64,000 nucleotides of DNA. Origin: Natronosporangium sp035305625. Lineage in GTDB: Bacteria > Actinomycetota > Actinomycetes > Mycobacteriales > Micromonosporaceae. Location: assembly GCA_963809545.1 (NCBI GenBank), contig CAWEKD010000005.1:1054001-1118000 (forward strand). Reading direction: 5' to 3'. This document shows, one piece after another, positions 1 to 7,081 of this stretch; position 1 is the first letter of the stretch, and each line of letters begins with the position of its first letter. The translations under genes were made by a program, and so were the position numbers. The notes under the pieces are model-generated. The model worked only from the letters and a program-made list of their open reading frames with translations. It made no database searches and was not told the DNA's origin.

Positions 1-185
1 AGTGGATCGATGTCCAACAGCAGGGTGGCGGTGCATCGATCTGGATCTGCCTGAGGGAACAGTACGTACGCGGTGCCGGTCGACAACGCCACCTGGTGTA
101 CCCGGTCCGGATGTTTGACGAGCAGGTAGCCCAAGTCGGTGGCGGGCCGGTGCGTGGTGGTGATCGACAGCAGCACGGCGGCCAT
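1..185 (-). CDS. hen1: 3'-terminal RNA ribose 2'-O-methyltransferase Hen1, N-terminal part (cut by window edge)
   Basis: Only the first 61 codons are present; the gene runs off the left edge. The N-terminus reads MAAVLLSITTTHRPATDLGY, then LVKHPDRVHQ and TATLLLDIDP, which is the conserved start of bacterial Hen1. Bacterial Hen1 methylates the 2'-OH of the 3' terminal nucleotide at a cleaved RNA end before the partner Pnkp (kinase/phosphatase/ligase) reseals it, so that the repaired RNA resists recutting. The methyltransferase domain lies in the C-terminal half and is not visible here. Pnkp would be expected next to it, beyond the edge. The identification rests on motif recognition of the N-terminal domain alone. 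Confidence 0.8.
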   Translation of the reverse strand, partial: MAAVLLSITTTHRPATDLGYLLVKHPDRVHQVALSTGTAYVLFPQADPDRCTATLLLDIDP

Positions 186-234
186 TGTGTCACCAACGTG
201 AGCGCCGATCACCCCAGTTACTAAGGGATTCCGG

Positions 235-1257
235 TCAAGCCGGCTGTGGAGCCATCCGTTCGCTGGCGGTGCCGGCGCCGCGGACGGCCGCGTCCCGCAC
301 CGCGGCGAGCAGGGTGTCGCCCCGGTGGTGGGGTCGCCAGCCCAGCTCTCGCTCGGCCCGGTGGGTGGACACCAACGGCACGTTCGCCAGCAGATCGAAC
401 CAGGAGCTGTCCAGCGGTTGCAGGCGGGTCGCCGCCGTCAGCTCCATGCCGGTCCGTAGCAGCCAGGCGGGGATGGGGATCCGCCGCAGGTGGAGGGCGC
501 GGGCGAAGTCGTCGGCCGACAGCACCGGGGGATCGGCCACGTTGTACGGGCCGGTGGCGCCGGCCTGAATGGCTAACCACACCAGTGTGGCGACGTCCTC
601 GGCGTGGACGACTTGGGTCTTCACCGACCCGGGCAGTGGTAGCACCGGCACCCGCGTGGCCCGGTGCCGGACCAACGGGGCCAGCCGGCCCAGCAGATAG
701 CGGGTGAGTTCCCCCGCGGCATCCGGTTGCAGCACCATCGGCGGCCGGACTCGTACCACGCGGGGGATGGCGCCGGTGTGGACCAGCTGGTCCAGCATCC
801 GCTCCGCCGCTACCTTGTCGGCGCTGTACCAGTTGCCGGGGATGCCTTCAGTCGGCCACTCCTCCGGTACCTCCGCCGCGTGCTCCGGGTCGGGGGCGTA
901 CGCCGCCACGGACGACAGGTGGACCAGTTGCCCGACCCGGGCGCGGGTGGCCGCGTCGATCACATGGCTCGTGCCGAGTAGATTGGTGCGCCGCTGGCCA
1001 CGCCGATGGTGGGCGCCGAGGATGTCCCAGGCCAAGTGCACCACTGCGGTGGCGTGGCGCATCAGTTCGGTCAGCGACGGGATGCAGGAGCGGTCCGCAA
1101 GGTCGCACGCCAGCCACTCGGCCCGGTCGTAGGGTGGCTGCGGGGGCGGTGGTCGGGTGGCGACCGCCCCGAGCGAGGTCACTTCGTCGTGCTCCTGCAG
1201 CAGCCGCAGCAGGGCGGTGCCGATGTTGCCGGTGGCGCCGGTGATCACGAGCCGCAT
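235..1257 (-). CDS. NAD-dependent epimerase/dehydratase family protein (340 aa)
   Basis: An extended short-chain dehydrogenase. It starts MRLVITGATGNIG, an N-terminal Rossmann glycine motif (GATGNIG), and has the typical extended-SDR region with STRHLSSVAAYAP-like Ser (HLSSVAAYA) and a Tyr-x-x-x-Lys pair (YSADKVAAE). A C-terminal substrate region follows. The substrate cannot be read from sequence. The ATG at 1257 is chosen because the Rossmann motif begins directly there; the open frame continues far upstream but codes no recognisable protein and crosses the divergent SRPBCC gene. It is divergently transcribed from that gene, with about 100 bp between the starts. Confidence 0.82.
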   Translation of the reverse strand: MRLVITGATGNIGTALLRLLQEHDEVTSLGAVATRPPPPQPPYDRAEWLACDLADRSCIPSLTELMRHATAVVHLAWDILGAHHRRGQRRTNLLGTSHVIDAATRARVGQLVHLSSVAAYAPDPEHAAEVPEEWPTEGIPGNWYSADKVAAERMLDQLVHTGAIPRVVRVRPPMVLQPDAAGELTRYLLGRLAPLVRHRATRVPVLPLPGSVKTQVVHAEDVATLVWLAIQAGATGPYNVADPPVLSADDFARALHLRRIPIPAWLLRTGMELTAATRLQPLDSSWFDLLANVPLVSTHRAERELGWRPHHRGDTLLAAVRDAAVRGAGTASERMAPQPA

Positions 1258-1359
1258 GGCCGCTTCCGTGCCCCGGGCCGGCAGGATGAAACCCCGGCGC
1301 GGCATGAGGTGCGGTATGGTAGGTTTGTCGACCTGCTCCGGGACGGTACTACCTGCGAC

Positions 1360-1827
1360 ATGGCGGAAGTGGAGCGGATCATCGAGGCGCCGATCGACCA
1401 GGTGTGGGCGGTGCTCGCTGATGGCTGGAGTTACTCCGACTGGGTGGTGGGCAACACCCACGTCCGGGACGTGGACCCGCACTGGCCGGAGGTGGGGGCC
1501 AGGCTGCACCACCAGGTAGGGGCGTGGCCGCTGCTGGTGGCCGATGTTTCGGTGGTGGAGGAGGTAGATCCGCCGCGGCGGCTGGTGCTGCGGGCGCAGT
1601 TGCGGCGGCTGGGACGGGGACGGATCACGCTTGAGTTGACGCCGTTGGCGGCGGATCAGACCAAGATCACCATGGAGGAGCACTTCGAGTCCGGTCCGGC
1701 GCGGTGGCTGATGATGAAGTTCAACGATCTGGTGCTGCACCAGCGGAACGCGGAGGGGTTGCGGCGGATATCGGACCTGGCCACGCGCAGGTACGCCGCC
1801 GAACAGGTGGGTACGTCATCTGGTTGA
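1360..1827 (+). CDS. SRPBCC family protein (polyketide cyclase/START-like, 155 aa)
   Basis: A small single-domain protein of the SRPBCC (START/Bet v1-like) superfamily. It starts MAEVERIIEAPIDQVWAVLA, the usual first beta strand and helix of the fold, and ends with ARWLMMKFNDLVLHQRNAEG, the long C-terminal helix that closes the hydrophobic pocket. Such proteins bind lipophilic ligands; no ligand or enzymatic activity can be assigned. The length (about 150 aa) is normal. The ATG at 1360 is chosen because the domain begins at once. Divergent from the epimerase gene, so they may share a regulatory region. Confidence 0.78.
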   Translation: MAEVERIIEAPIDQVWAVLADGWSYSDWVVGNTHVRDVDPHWPEVGARLHHQVGAWPLLVADVSVVEEVDPPRRLVLRAQLRRLGRGRITLELTPLAADQTKITMEEHFESGPARWLMMKFNDLVLHQRNAEGLRRISDLATRRYAAEQVGTSSG

Positions 1828-1835
1828 GCTGCCAG

Positions 1836-1860
1836 GTTTCATCCGGTTCATGGTGGGTCG
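1836..1860 (+). promoter_or_regulatory. weak stress-sigma-like promoter before the ferritin-like locus
   Basis: GTTT at 1836-1839 and GGGTCG at 1855-1860 are separated by 15 bases. This is close to the GTTT-N15-GGGTAY pattern of actinobacterial SigB/SigF-type sigma factors seen three more times in this part of the window, but the -10 element has C in place of A. It lies about 90 bases before the ferritin-like reading frame. Inference only. Confidence 0.25.
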
Positions 1861-1951
1861 ACCGCTATCGTGACATTACCTCACTGCTATTCCTTAGCTA
1901 CTCACAGTCATTGATGGTGAGCCGGGCCGGCCCGGGCGCTGGAGGCCCACC

Positions 1952-3158
1952 GTGTTCAACCCATTGGAGCAGCAGGGCATCCCGCTGGATGAGCAGATCC
2001 GCAACTGGCGGGAGATGGACGTCATCCCGATCGACCCGGACGACGCCGACCCGTACACCCGGTGCCGCATCATCGCCATGAACGGCATCGAGATCGAGGC
2101 GATCTTCTTCGACCACCAGTTCGTCCGGCACTGCCCGACCCGGAGGTGCGCCGGCAGATCGCCTACCTGCGATACATCGAGGCGCAGCAGCAGCGGGTGG
2201 TCAACTGGCTGCTGCCCGGGCATCCCCAGCGCGCTGGAGACCGCGATCGCCTACGAGCAGGTGGCGGTGGACCTGACCGCCTGGGTGGCCCGGATGGAGC
2301 CGGACCCGTACCTGAGGCAGGCGTACGAGTTCGGGGTGCTGGAGGACTTCGACCACCTGTACCGGTACGCCAACCTGTTCGAGATGATCGAGCGGCGCAA
2401 GGCCGAGAAGGTGGTCGACCAGCTGACCGAGGTGATGCCGGGCCGGCCGACCATCGTCCAGCATCGCCATCCGTACGACAACGTGCGTGATCCGTACGAC
2501 CGGGACCGCCGCGCCCGCTGTCCAAACTGCACGCTATGACCATCATGGCGGCCGAGCAGCAGACCATGAACTTCTACATGAACGTCGGTCCACAGTACAT
2601 GGAGCCGATCGCGCGCCAGCTCTACCAGGAGATCGCGCTGATCGAGGAGGAGCACGTCACCCACTACGAGTCGCTGCTGGACCCGGGTGAGACCTGGTGG
2701 GAGATGCTGGTCAACCACGAGTACAACGAGTGCTACCTGTACTACTCGTTCATGCAGCAGGAGACGGATCCGCGGGTGAAGGCGATCTGGGAGCTGCATC
2801 TGAACATGGAGCTGACCCATCTGCAGGTCGCCTGTGACCTGATGCGCCGGCACGACGGACGGGAACCGGCCGAGATCCTGCGCGCCGGCTCTGCCGGAGC
2901 CGGTGACGTTCGAGCCGAACAAGGAGTATCGTCCGGGATCTGCTCGCCACTCAGCTTGATCTGACCACGTTGGGCGCGGGGTACGTGCGGGAGCAGCACG
3001 AGCGGTTCCAGCAGATGCAGCGGCAGATCCACGGTGGCCAGAAGCCCCCCAGCGAGCGGGTGATCGACATGCACCGGGGCAAGTTCGGGAGGGACTACCG
3101 GATCGAGCCGGAGGGCGCCGCACCCGGTGCCGGACGCTACGCGAGTGAGGGTCCAGCC
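1952..3158 (+). pseudogene. ferritin-like protein, frame-disrupted (about 400 aa when spliced)
   Basis: One long protein can be followed through five frame changes, at roughly 2130-2140, 2215-2225, 2490-2515, 2885-2892 and 2930-2936. The successive pieces begin MFNPLEQQGIPLDEQIRNWR, QIAYLRYIEAQQQRVVNW, LETAIAYEQVAVDLTAWVAR, TIMAAEQQTMNFYMNVGPQY and DLLATQLDLTTLGAGYVREQ. They are rich in helices and Glu/His pairs (IEEEHVTHYE, HLNMELTHLQ) like a ferritin-like di-iron bundle. The segments between shifts look well conserved and have normal codon use, so either the gene decayed very recently or this stretch carries indel errors. It reads directly towards a hemerythrin-like gene; the exact end is uncertain, with a possible original TGA at 3146. 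Confidence 0.6.
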
Positions 3159-3714
3159 ATGCCGGAAGACGTGGTCGATCTGCTGCTCGCCCAGCATGCC
3201 CGGATCGAGGAGCTGATGCGGGGGTCATGCGCAGCGACGGGAGCAGCGGCAGGAGCGGTTCGAGGAGTTGGTCCGACTGCTGGCGGTGCACGAGGCCGCT
3301 GAGGAGCAGGTGGTGCACCCCCGGGGGCGGCAGTTGGACGACGTCGGGGAAGCGGTGATCGACGCCCGGTTGGAGGAGGAGTACGGCGCCAAGCAACTGC
3401 TGGCCGAACTGGCTCGGGACGGCACCGACCATCCCCAGTTCGAGGAGCGGTTCCTGGCGCTGCGTACCGCGGTGCTCATGCACGCCAAGCGGGAGGAGCG
3501 GTACGAGTTCCCGTACCTGACGTGGGAGTTGGATGAACGCTCTCGGCAGCGCCTGGCGGAGGCGGTGCGGGCGGCGGAGCGGCTAGCCCCGACCCGTCCT
3601 CATCCCGGCACCGAGTCGGCCCTGGTCAGCATGTTGGCCGGCCCACCGCTCGCGGTGCTGGATCGCGCACGGGACGCGGTCCGGGAAATCATGGACGGTC
3701 ACCGGCGTCGGTAG
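3159..3714 (+). pseudogene. hemerythrin-like domain protein, frameshifted
   Basis: Starts MPEDVVDLLLAQHARIEELM after a GTGAGGG ribosome-binding-like stretch. At about 3215-3225 the frame must change to continue with ERFEELVRLLAVHEAAEEQV, then FLALRTAVLMHAKREERYEF. The spaced His-(x)-Glu pattern (QHARIEE, VHEAAEE, HAKREER) fits the four-helix hemerythrin/DUF2249-adjacent family that binds a non-haem iron pair. Only one shift is needed to restore a protein of about 185 aa. It lies directly behind the ferritin-like locus, suggesting a two-gene iron/oxygen-related unit; as written, neither would give a full-length product. Confidence 0.6.
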
Positions 3715-3832
3715 CGGAGCTGTTGCTGTGAGGCATCTTGGCTGCTCGCTGTCGGGGCAGAGTGGAGTTCCGGGGAGGGAATGCGGCCCACGAGGGGGAA
3801 TGTGGGATGGATCCCGCTTGCCGGCAACTGAG

Positions 3833-3847
3833 GTTAGGCAACCTAAC
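3833..3847. promoter_or_regulatory. TTAGG/CCTAA palindrome resembling a shortened iron box
   Basis: GTTAGG-CAA-CCTAAC is a perfect inverted repeat with a 3-base core. The actinobacterial DtxR/IdeR iron box contains TTAGG and CCTAA half-sites around a related centre, but here it is one base shorter than the canonical 19-bp arrangement. It sits between the disrupted ferritin-like/hemerythrin-like genes and the membrane protein gene at 3975. Functional status unknown. Confidence 0.3.
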
Positions 3848-3940
3848 GACACGCGGTCGCAGGGGGTGGATCGGTGGCAGGTGGCGTTCCCGGGCTACCG
3901 GCGGCGAGGCCGGCCGGAGCACGGTAGTCCGCCGGGTCCG

Positions 3941-3965
3941 GTTTATCCCCGTCACCACCGGGTAG
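3941..3965 (+). promoter_or_regulatory. putative SigB-type stress promoter (GTTT-N15-GGGTAG)
   Basis: GTTT at 3941-3944 and GGGTAG at 3960-3965 are spaced by 15 bases, matching the actinobacterial general-stress sigma pattern GNNT-N14-16-GGGTA. The -10 element ends only 9 bases before the ATG at 3975, so the transcript would be leaderless or nearly so. Two better-separated copies of the same pattern precede the gas-vesicle operon and the gene at 16823. Confidence 0.45.
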
Positions 3966-3974
3966 CGGCCGGGA

Positions 3975-4454
3975 ATGATGCGTAACGTCCTGGCCGGCAT
4001 GCTGGCCGGTGCCGCCGGCACCACCGCCCTGAACGCGGTGACCTACCTCGATATGGCGGGGCGGGGTCGGCCGGCGAGCCACACCCCGGAGCAGACGGTG
4101 GAACGGATGGTCGGCATGGTCCACGTCGATGTGCCCGGCCAGGGAGAGCAGCGGGTCAATCGGCTGACCGGACTGGGGGCGTTGGCCGGTATCACCACCG
4201 GGGTGGCGGTGGGGGCGCTGGCTGGGCTCGCCCGGGGGCTGGGGGCCCGTCCGGGGCCGATCGCCGGTGCGATGGCCCTCAGTGGGTTGGCGATGCTCGC
4301 GGCCAACGTGCCGATGGCGGTGCTCGGGGTCAGTGACCCACGGACCTGGTCGGTGAAAGACTGGCTGGCCGATGTGGTGCCGCATCTGGCGTACGGCGCG
4401 GTGACCCAGGCCACGTTGACAGCGATAGACGAGTCCGTTATTGACCGCTATTGA
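3975..4454 (+). CDS. hypothetical membrane protein (159 aa)
   Basis: Begins MMRNVLAGMLAGAAGTTALN and contains Ala/Gly-rich hydrophobic stretches at roughly residues 5-22, 70-90 (ALAGITTGVAVGALAGLARG) and 96-115 (AGAMALSGLAMLAANVPMAV), so it is probably an inner-membrane protein with three to four membrane segments. The function is not recognised. The start is fixed by the two adjacent ATG codons at 3975/3978 directly behind a stress-type promoter, and there is no ribosome-binding site, consistent with leaderless expression. The next gene downstream has its own upstream region. Confidence 0.65.
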   Translation: MMRNVLAGMLAGAAGTTALNAVTYLDMAGRGRPASHTPEQTVERMVGMVHVDVPGQGEQRVNRLTGLGALAGITTGVAVGALAGLARGLGARPGPIAGAMALSGLAMLAANVPMAVLGVSDPRTWSVKDWLADVVPHLAYGAVTQATLTAIDESVIDRY

Positions 4455-4457
4455 CGG

Positions 4458-4504
4458 GTGAACGGTGTACTCCAGATCACAGGTGAACGTTCACAGTGTG
4501 AACG
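4458..4504. promoter_or_regulatory. three GTGAACG copies, the middle one part of a perfect palindrome
   Basis: GTGAACG occurs at 4458-4464, 4483-4489 and 4498-4504; the middle copy forms the perfect 12-bp palindrome GTGAACGTTCAC at 4483-4494. The cluster begins just after the membrane protein stop codon and lies about 145-190 bases before the start of the oligopeptide-binding lipoprotein gene at 4649. The arrangement is what an operator for a dimeric regulator looks like; the regulator is not known. Confidence 0.4.
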
Positions 4505-4648
4505 CTGCCCAACTGTGACCTTCCGTTGATCTGCTGCTGTCATGCCTGCGGCAGAATAGGTGGCCAACTGGATGGCTGATGGTTGACCAGATATGTCTAT
4601 TTGGACATTTGGGTCGCCGGGGAGCCAGGTCACAAGGAGTACACGCTC

Positions 4649-6421
4649 ATGAGAAGAAGACTGACGACCCTTGCGGTCGCGGGTACTGCGGCGTTTGCCT
4701 TGGTGCTGAGCGGCTGCGGTGGCTCGGGTGGGGAGGGGACCACCAGTCGTGGCTTTGACGACTGCGTGGAGAACCCGAACACCTGCAACAGCGGCGAGCG
4801 GGCCGAAGGCGGGGAAATCGTCTGGCTGTTGGATGGCCCGGCGAACGCATACTTCCCGTGGTCGCCGGAGGGCGGCTCGGTGTACACCGTCCAGGCGATC
4901 CAGGGGATCCTGCCTTACTTCGGGCAGTTCATGCCGGACGGCACCTACCAGTACAACTGGGACGTCCTGGCGGAGGAGCCGGTCAAGCTCAGCGACGACC
5001 CGCTCACGGTGCAGTTCAAGATCCGCGAGGAAGCGGTCTGGAACGACGGCACCCCGATCAACGCCGATGACGTCATCATCCTCTGGAAGATGAGCACCTC
5101 CGAGAAAGAGGGGCACTGCATCGGCTGCCGGCCCCGTTCGACCGGCATGGATATCATCGCCAACGTCGAAGGGTCCGACGACGGCAAGACCGTGACCATC
5201 ACCTACAAGGACGAGGTCGCGGACCCGGAGTGGTTCACCTTCGGTAGCGTGCACAACATCATCGGTGGTCTGCCGCCGGCGCACGTGGCGGAGCAGAACG
5301 GGTGGGACATCAACGACCCGGAGGACCTCGGGGAGTACTTCGAGTTCCTCAACGACAACCCGCCCACCTTCTCCGGCGGGCCGTACATCATCGAAGAGTT
5401 CGTCATCGATGAGCACGTGATCATGGTGCCGAACCCGAACTGGTACGGCGAGACCCCGGTGACCCTGGACCGGGTGATCAAGCGGTTCATCGACGGCGCT
5501 GAGGACACCTGGGTGCCGGCGCTGCGTAACGGTGAGCTCCACGGTGGTTCCCCGTCCGGCTGGCCGGCGGACGTGATCCGGGAAATGCTGGGCATGGACA
5601 ACATCCGGGTGCACATGCACCCCGGCCCGTCCTGGGCGCACGTGGACATCAACCTGGACAACAAGTGGCTGGGTGAGCACAAGGCGCTCCGGCAGGCGAT
5701 CTTCACCGCGATCGACGCGCAGGACATCGTCGACCGGGTGTTCGGGGACCTGTTCCCGGACGCCACCGTGCGTACCAACCACGTCCACGGCCCGAACAGC
5801 CCGTACCACAAGGACCACATCACCGGCACTGGCTACGGCAGCGGTGACATCGAGCGGGCCCGGCAGATCCTGGCCGACGCCGGCTTCGAGGGGTACGACG
5901 GTGGCGCGGGCGCCCTGACCTACGAGGGCGAGACGGTTGGTCCGTTCCGGCTGCGCGCTGGTCAGAGCCCGGCGCTGACCACCTCTCTCCAGCTGCAGCA
6001 GGCCGCCCTGGCCGAGATCGGGATCGAGGCGATCATCGAGCACACCGACAGTCTCGGTGAGACGCTCACCAGCCAGGACTACGACATCATGCAGTTCGGC
6101 TGGAGCGGTGCCCCGACCTTCTACGGCACCGGCGCCCAGTACTGGGAGTGCGGCAGCGGTAGCAACTTCGGTAACTACTGCAACGAAGAGGTCGACGCCC
6201 TGATCGAGCAGGAGCGGAAGGCCAAGACGCTGGATGAGTCGGCCGAGCTCCACGACCAGATGATGGAGATCGTGATCGACGACGCCTACGTCCTGCCGCT
6301 GTACGACACCCCGGTGTTCATCTTCGTCACCGAGGACTACGTCGGTGTGCGGGACAACACCAACTCCAGCCTGCGGGCGCTGTACTCGCAGAACGAGTGG
6401 GGCCTGGCGGTCACCAAGTAA
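4649..6421 (+). CDS. ABC transporter substrate-binding lipoprotein, family 5 (oligopeptide/OppA-like, 590 aa)
   Basis: An exported lipoprotein. The start MRRRLTTLAVAGTAAFALVL is followed by the lipobox LSGCGG, with Cys about residue 24. The mature part is an extracellular solute-binding protein family 5 domain, with DEVADPEWFTFGSVHNIIGG-like core and the family-typical helix RQAIFTAIDAQDIVDRVFGD. Family 5 proteins bind peptides, nickel or sugars outside the membrane for an ABC importer. No permease or ATPase gene is adjacent, so the partner transporter is elsewhere. The ATG at 4649 has AAGGAG at 4634-4639; the frame is open further upstream but a signal peptide only fits from here. A strong hairpin terminator follows. 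Confidence 0.88.
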   Translation: MRRRLTTLAVAGTAAFALVLSGCGGSGGEGTTSRGFDDCVENPNTCNSGERAEGGEIVWLLDGPANAYFPWSPEGGSVYTVQAIQGILPYFGQFMPDGTYQYNWDVLAEEPVKLSDDPLTVQFKIREEAVWNDGTPINADDVIILWKMSTSEKEGHCIGCRPRSTGMDIIANVEGSDDGKTVTITYKDEVADPEWFTFGSVHNIIGGLPPAHVAEQNGWDINDPEDLGEYFEFLNDNPPTFSGGPYIIEEFVIDEHVIMVPNPNWYGETPVTLDRVIKRFIDGAEDTWVPALRNGELHGGSPSGWPADVIREMLGMDNIRVHMHPGPSWAHVDINLDNKWLGEHKALRQAIFTAIDAQDIVDRVFGDLFPDATVRTNHVHGPNSPYHKDHITGTGYGSGDIERARQILADAGFEGYDGGAGALTYEGETVGPFRLRAGQSPALTTSLQLQQAALAEIGIEAIIEHTDSLGETLTSQDYDIMQFGWSGAPTFYGTGAQYWECGSGSNFGNYCNEEVDALIEQERKAKTLDESAELHDQMMEIVIDDAYVLPLYDTPVFIFVTEDYVGVRDNTNSSLRALYSQNEWGLAVTK

Positions 6422-6442
6422 TCGGTAACCACTAGTTGCCAT

Positions 6443-6478
6443 CGTGGGCCCGGGTGTCGCTCGACACCCGGGCCCACG
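6443..6478 (+). terminator. strong hairpin terminator after the solute-binding protein gene
   Basis: A perfect 17-bp inverted repeat (CGTGGGCCCGGGTGTCG at 6443-6459 and its complement at 6462-6478) followed by TGTTTGT. It lies 22 bases after the stop codon of the lipoprotein gene and before the next gene. Confidence 0.8.
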
Positions 6479-6522
6479 CCTGTTTGTCGGGGCGGTCAGG
6501 TAAACCAGATACCGTTGCCAGC

Positions 6523-7059
6523 ATGCGATCGGAGCGATTGTGTGGGCTGCTCGCGGAACCGGAGCGGCTCGCGGTATTTGCATCGGTGGTGCTCGGTGCC
6601 ACCACCGCCGATGACGTGGCCTCGGCCACTGGATTGGACGAACGGACCGTCGCGGCCGCTCTGCGTCGACTCACTCGCGGTGGTCTGGTCGAGTCCGGGG
6701 AGGGTGGTCTGGCGGCGCGCTCCGACGCATTCAAGGAGGCGGTCCGGGCGACCGTGCCGAAGCCGGAGCCGGCCGAACCACTAGACCCGGACCCAGCCCG
6801 GAACGCGGTGCTGCGGACCTTCATCCAGGACGGGCGGTTGGTCCAACTACCGGCTGGCTGGCAGAAGCGCCGAATCGTGCTGGAACATATCGTGATGTCG
6901 TTCGAGCCCGGGATCAAATACCCCGAGCGGGAAGTGGACGCGGTGCTGCGGGCCTGGTACCCGGATCACGTCACGCTACGACGGTACCTTGTGGACGAAG
7001 CACTGCTGGCGCGGGAGCGCGGCGTCTACTGGCGGATCGGCGGCCCGGTGTGGGTCTAG
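6523..7059 (+). CDS. DUF2087 domain-containing transcriptional regulator (178 aa)
   Basis: The N-terminal half is a winged-helix-like region (LAVFASVVLGATTADDVASA, then LDERTVAAALRRLTRGGLVE) of ArsR type. The C-terminal half is a DUF2087 domain: KRRIVLEHIVMSFEPGIKYP and VDAVLRAWYPDHVTLRRYLV, with the typical final Arg and YWRIGG end. DUF2087 proteins are presumed DNA-binding regulators; the target is unknown. The ATG at 6523 is used because the winged-helix starts there. The prolyl oligopeptidase gene starts 22 bp downstream, so the two are probably co-transcribed. Confidence 0.8.
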   Translation: MRSERLCGLLAEPERLAVFASVVLGATTADDVASATGLDERTVAAALRRLTRGGLVESGEGGLAARSDAFKEAVRATVPKPEPAEPLDPDPARNAVLRTFIQDGRLVQLPAGWQKRRIVLEHIVMSFEPGIKYPEREVDAVLRAWYPDHVTLRRYLVDEALLARERGVYWRIGGPVWV

Positions 7060-7081
7060 CGGGATGGGGGAGGGAGAGCAC

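Noticed and set aside
235..1740. Longer epimerase start at 1740
   Set aside because: The extra 161 residues are His/Arg/Pro-rich antisense of the SRPBCC gene, and the Rossmann motif begins at the ATG at 1257.
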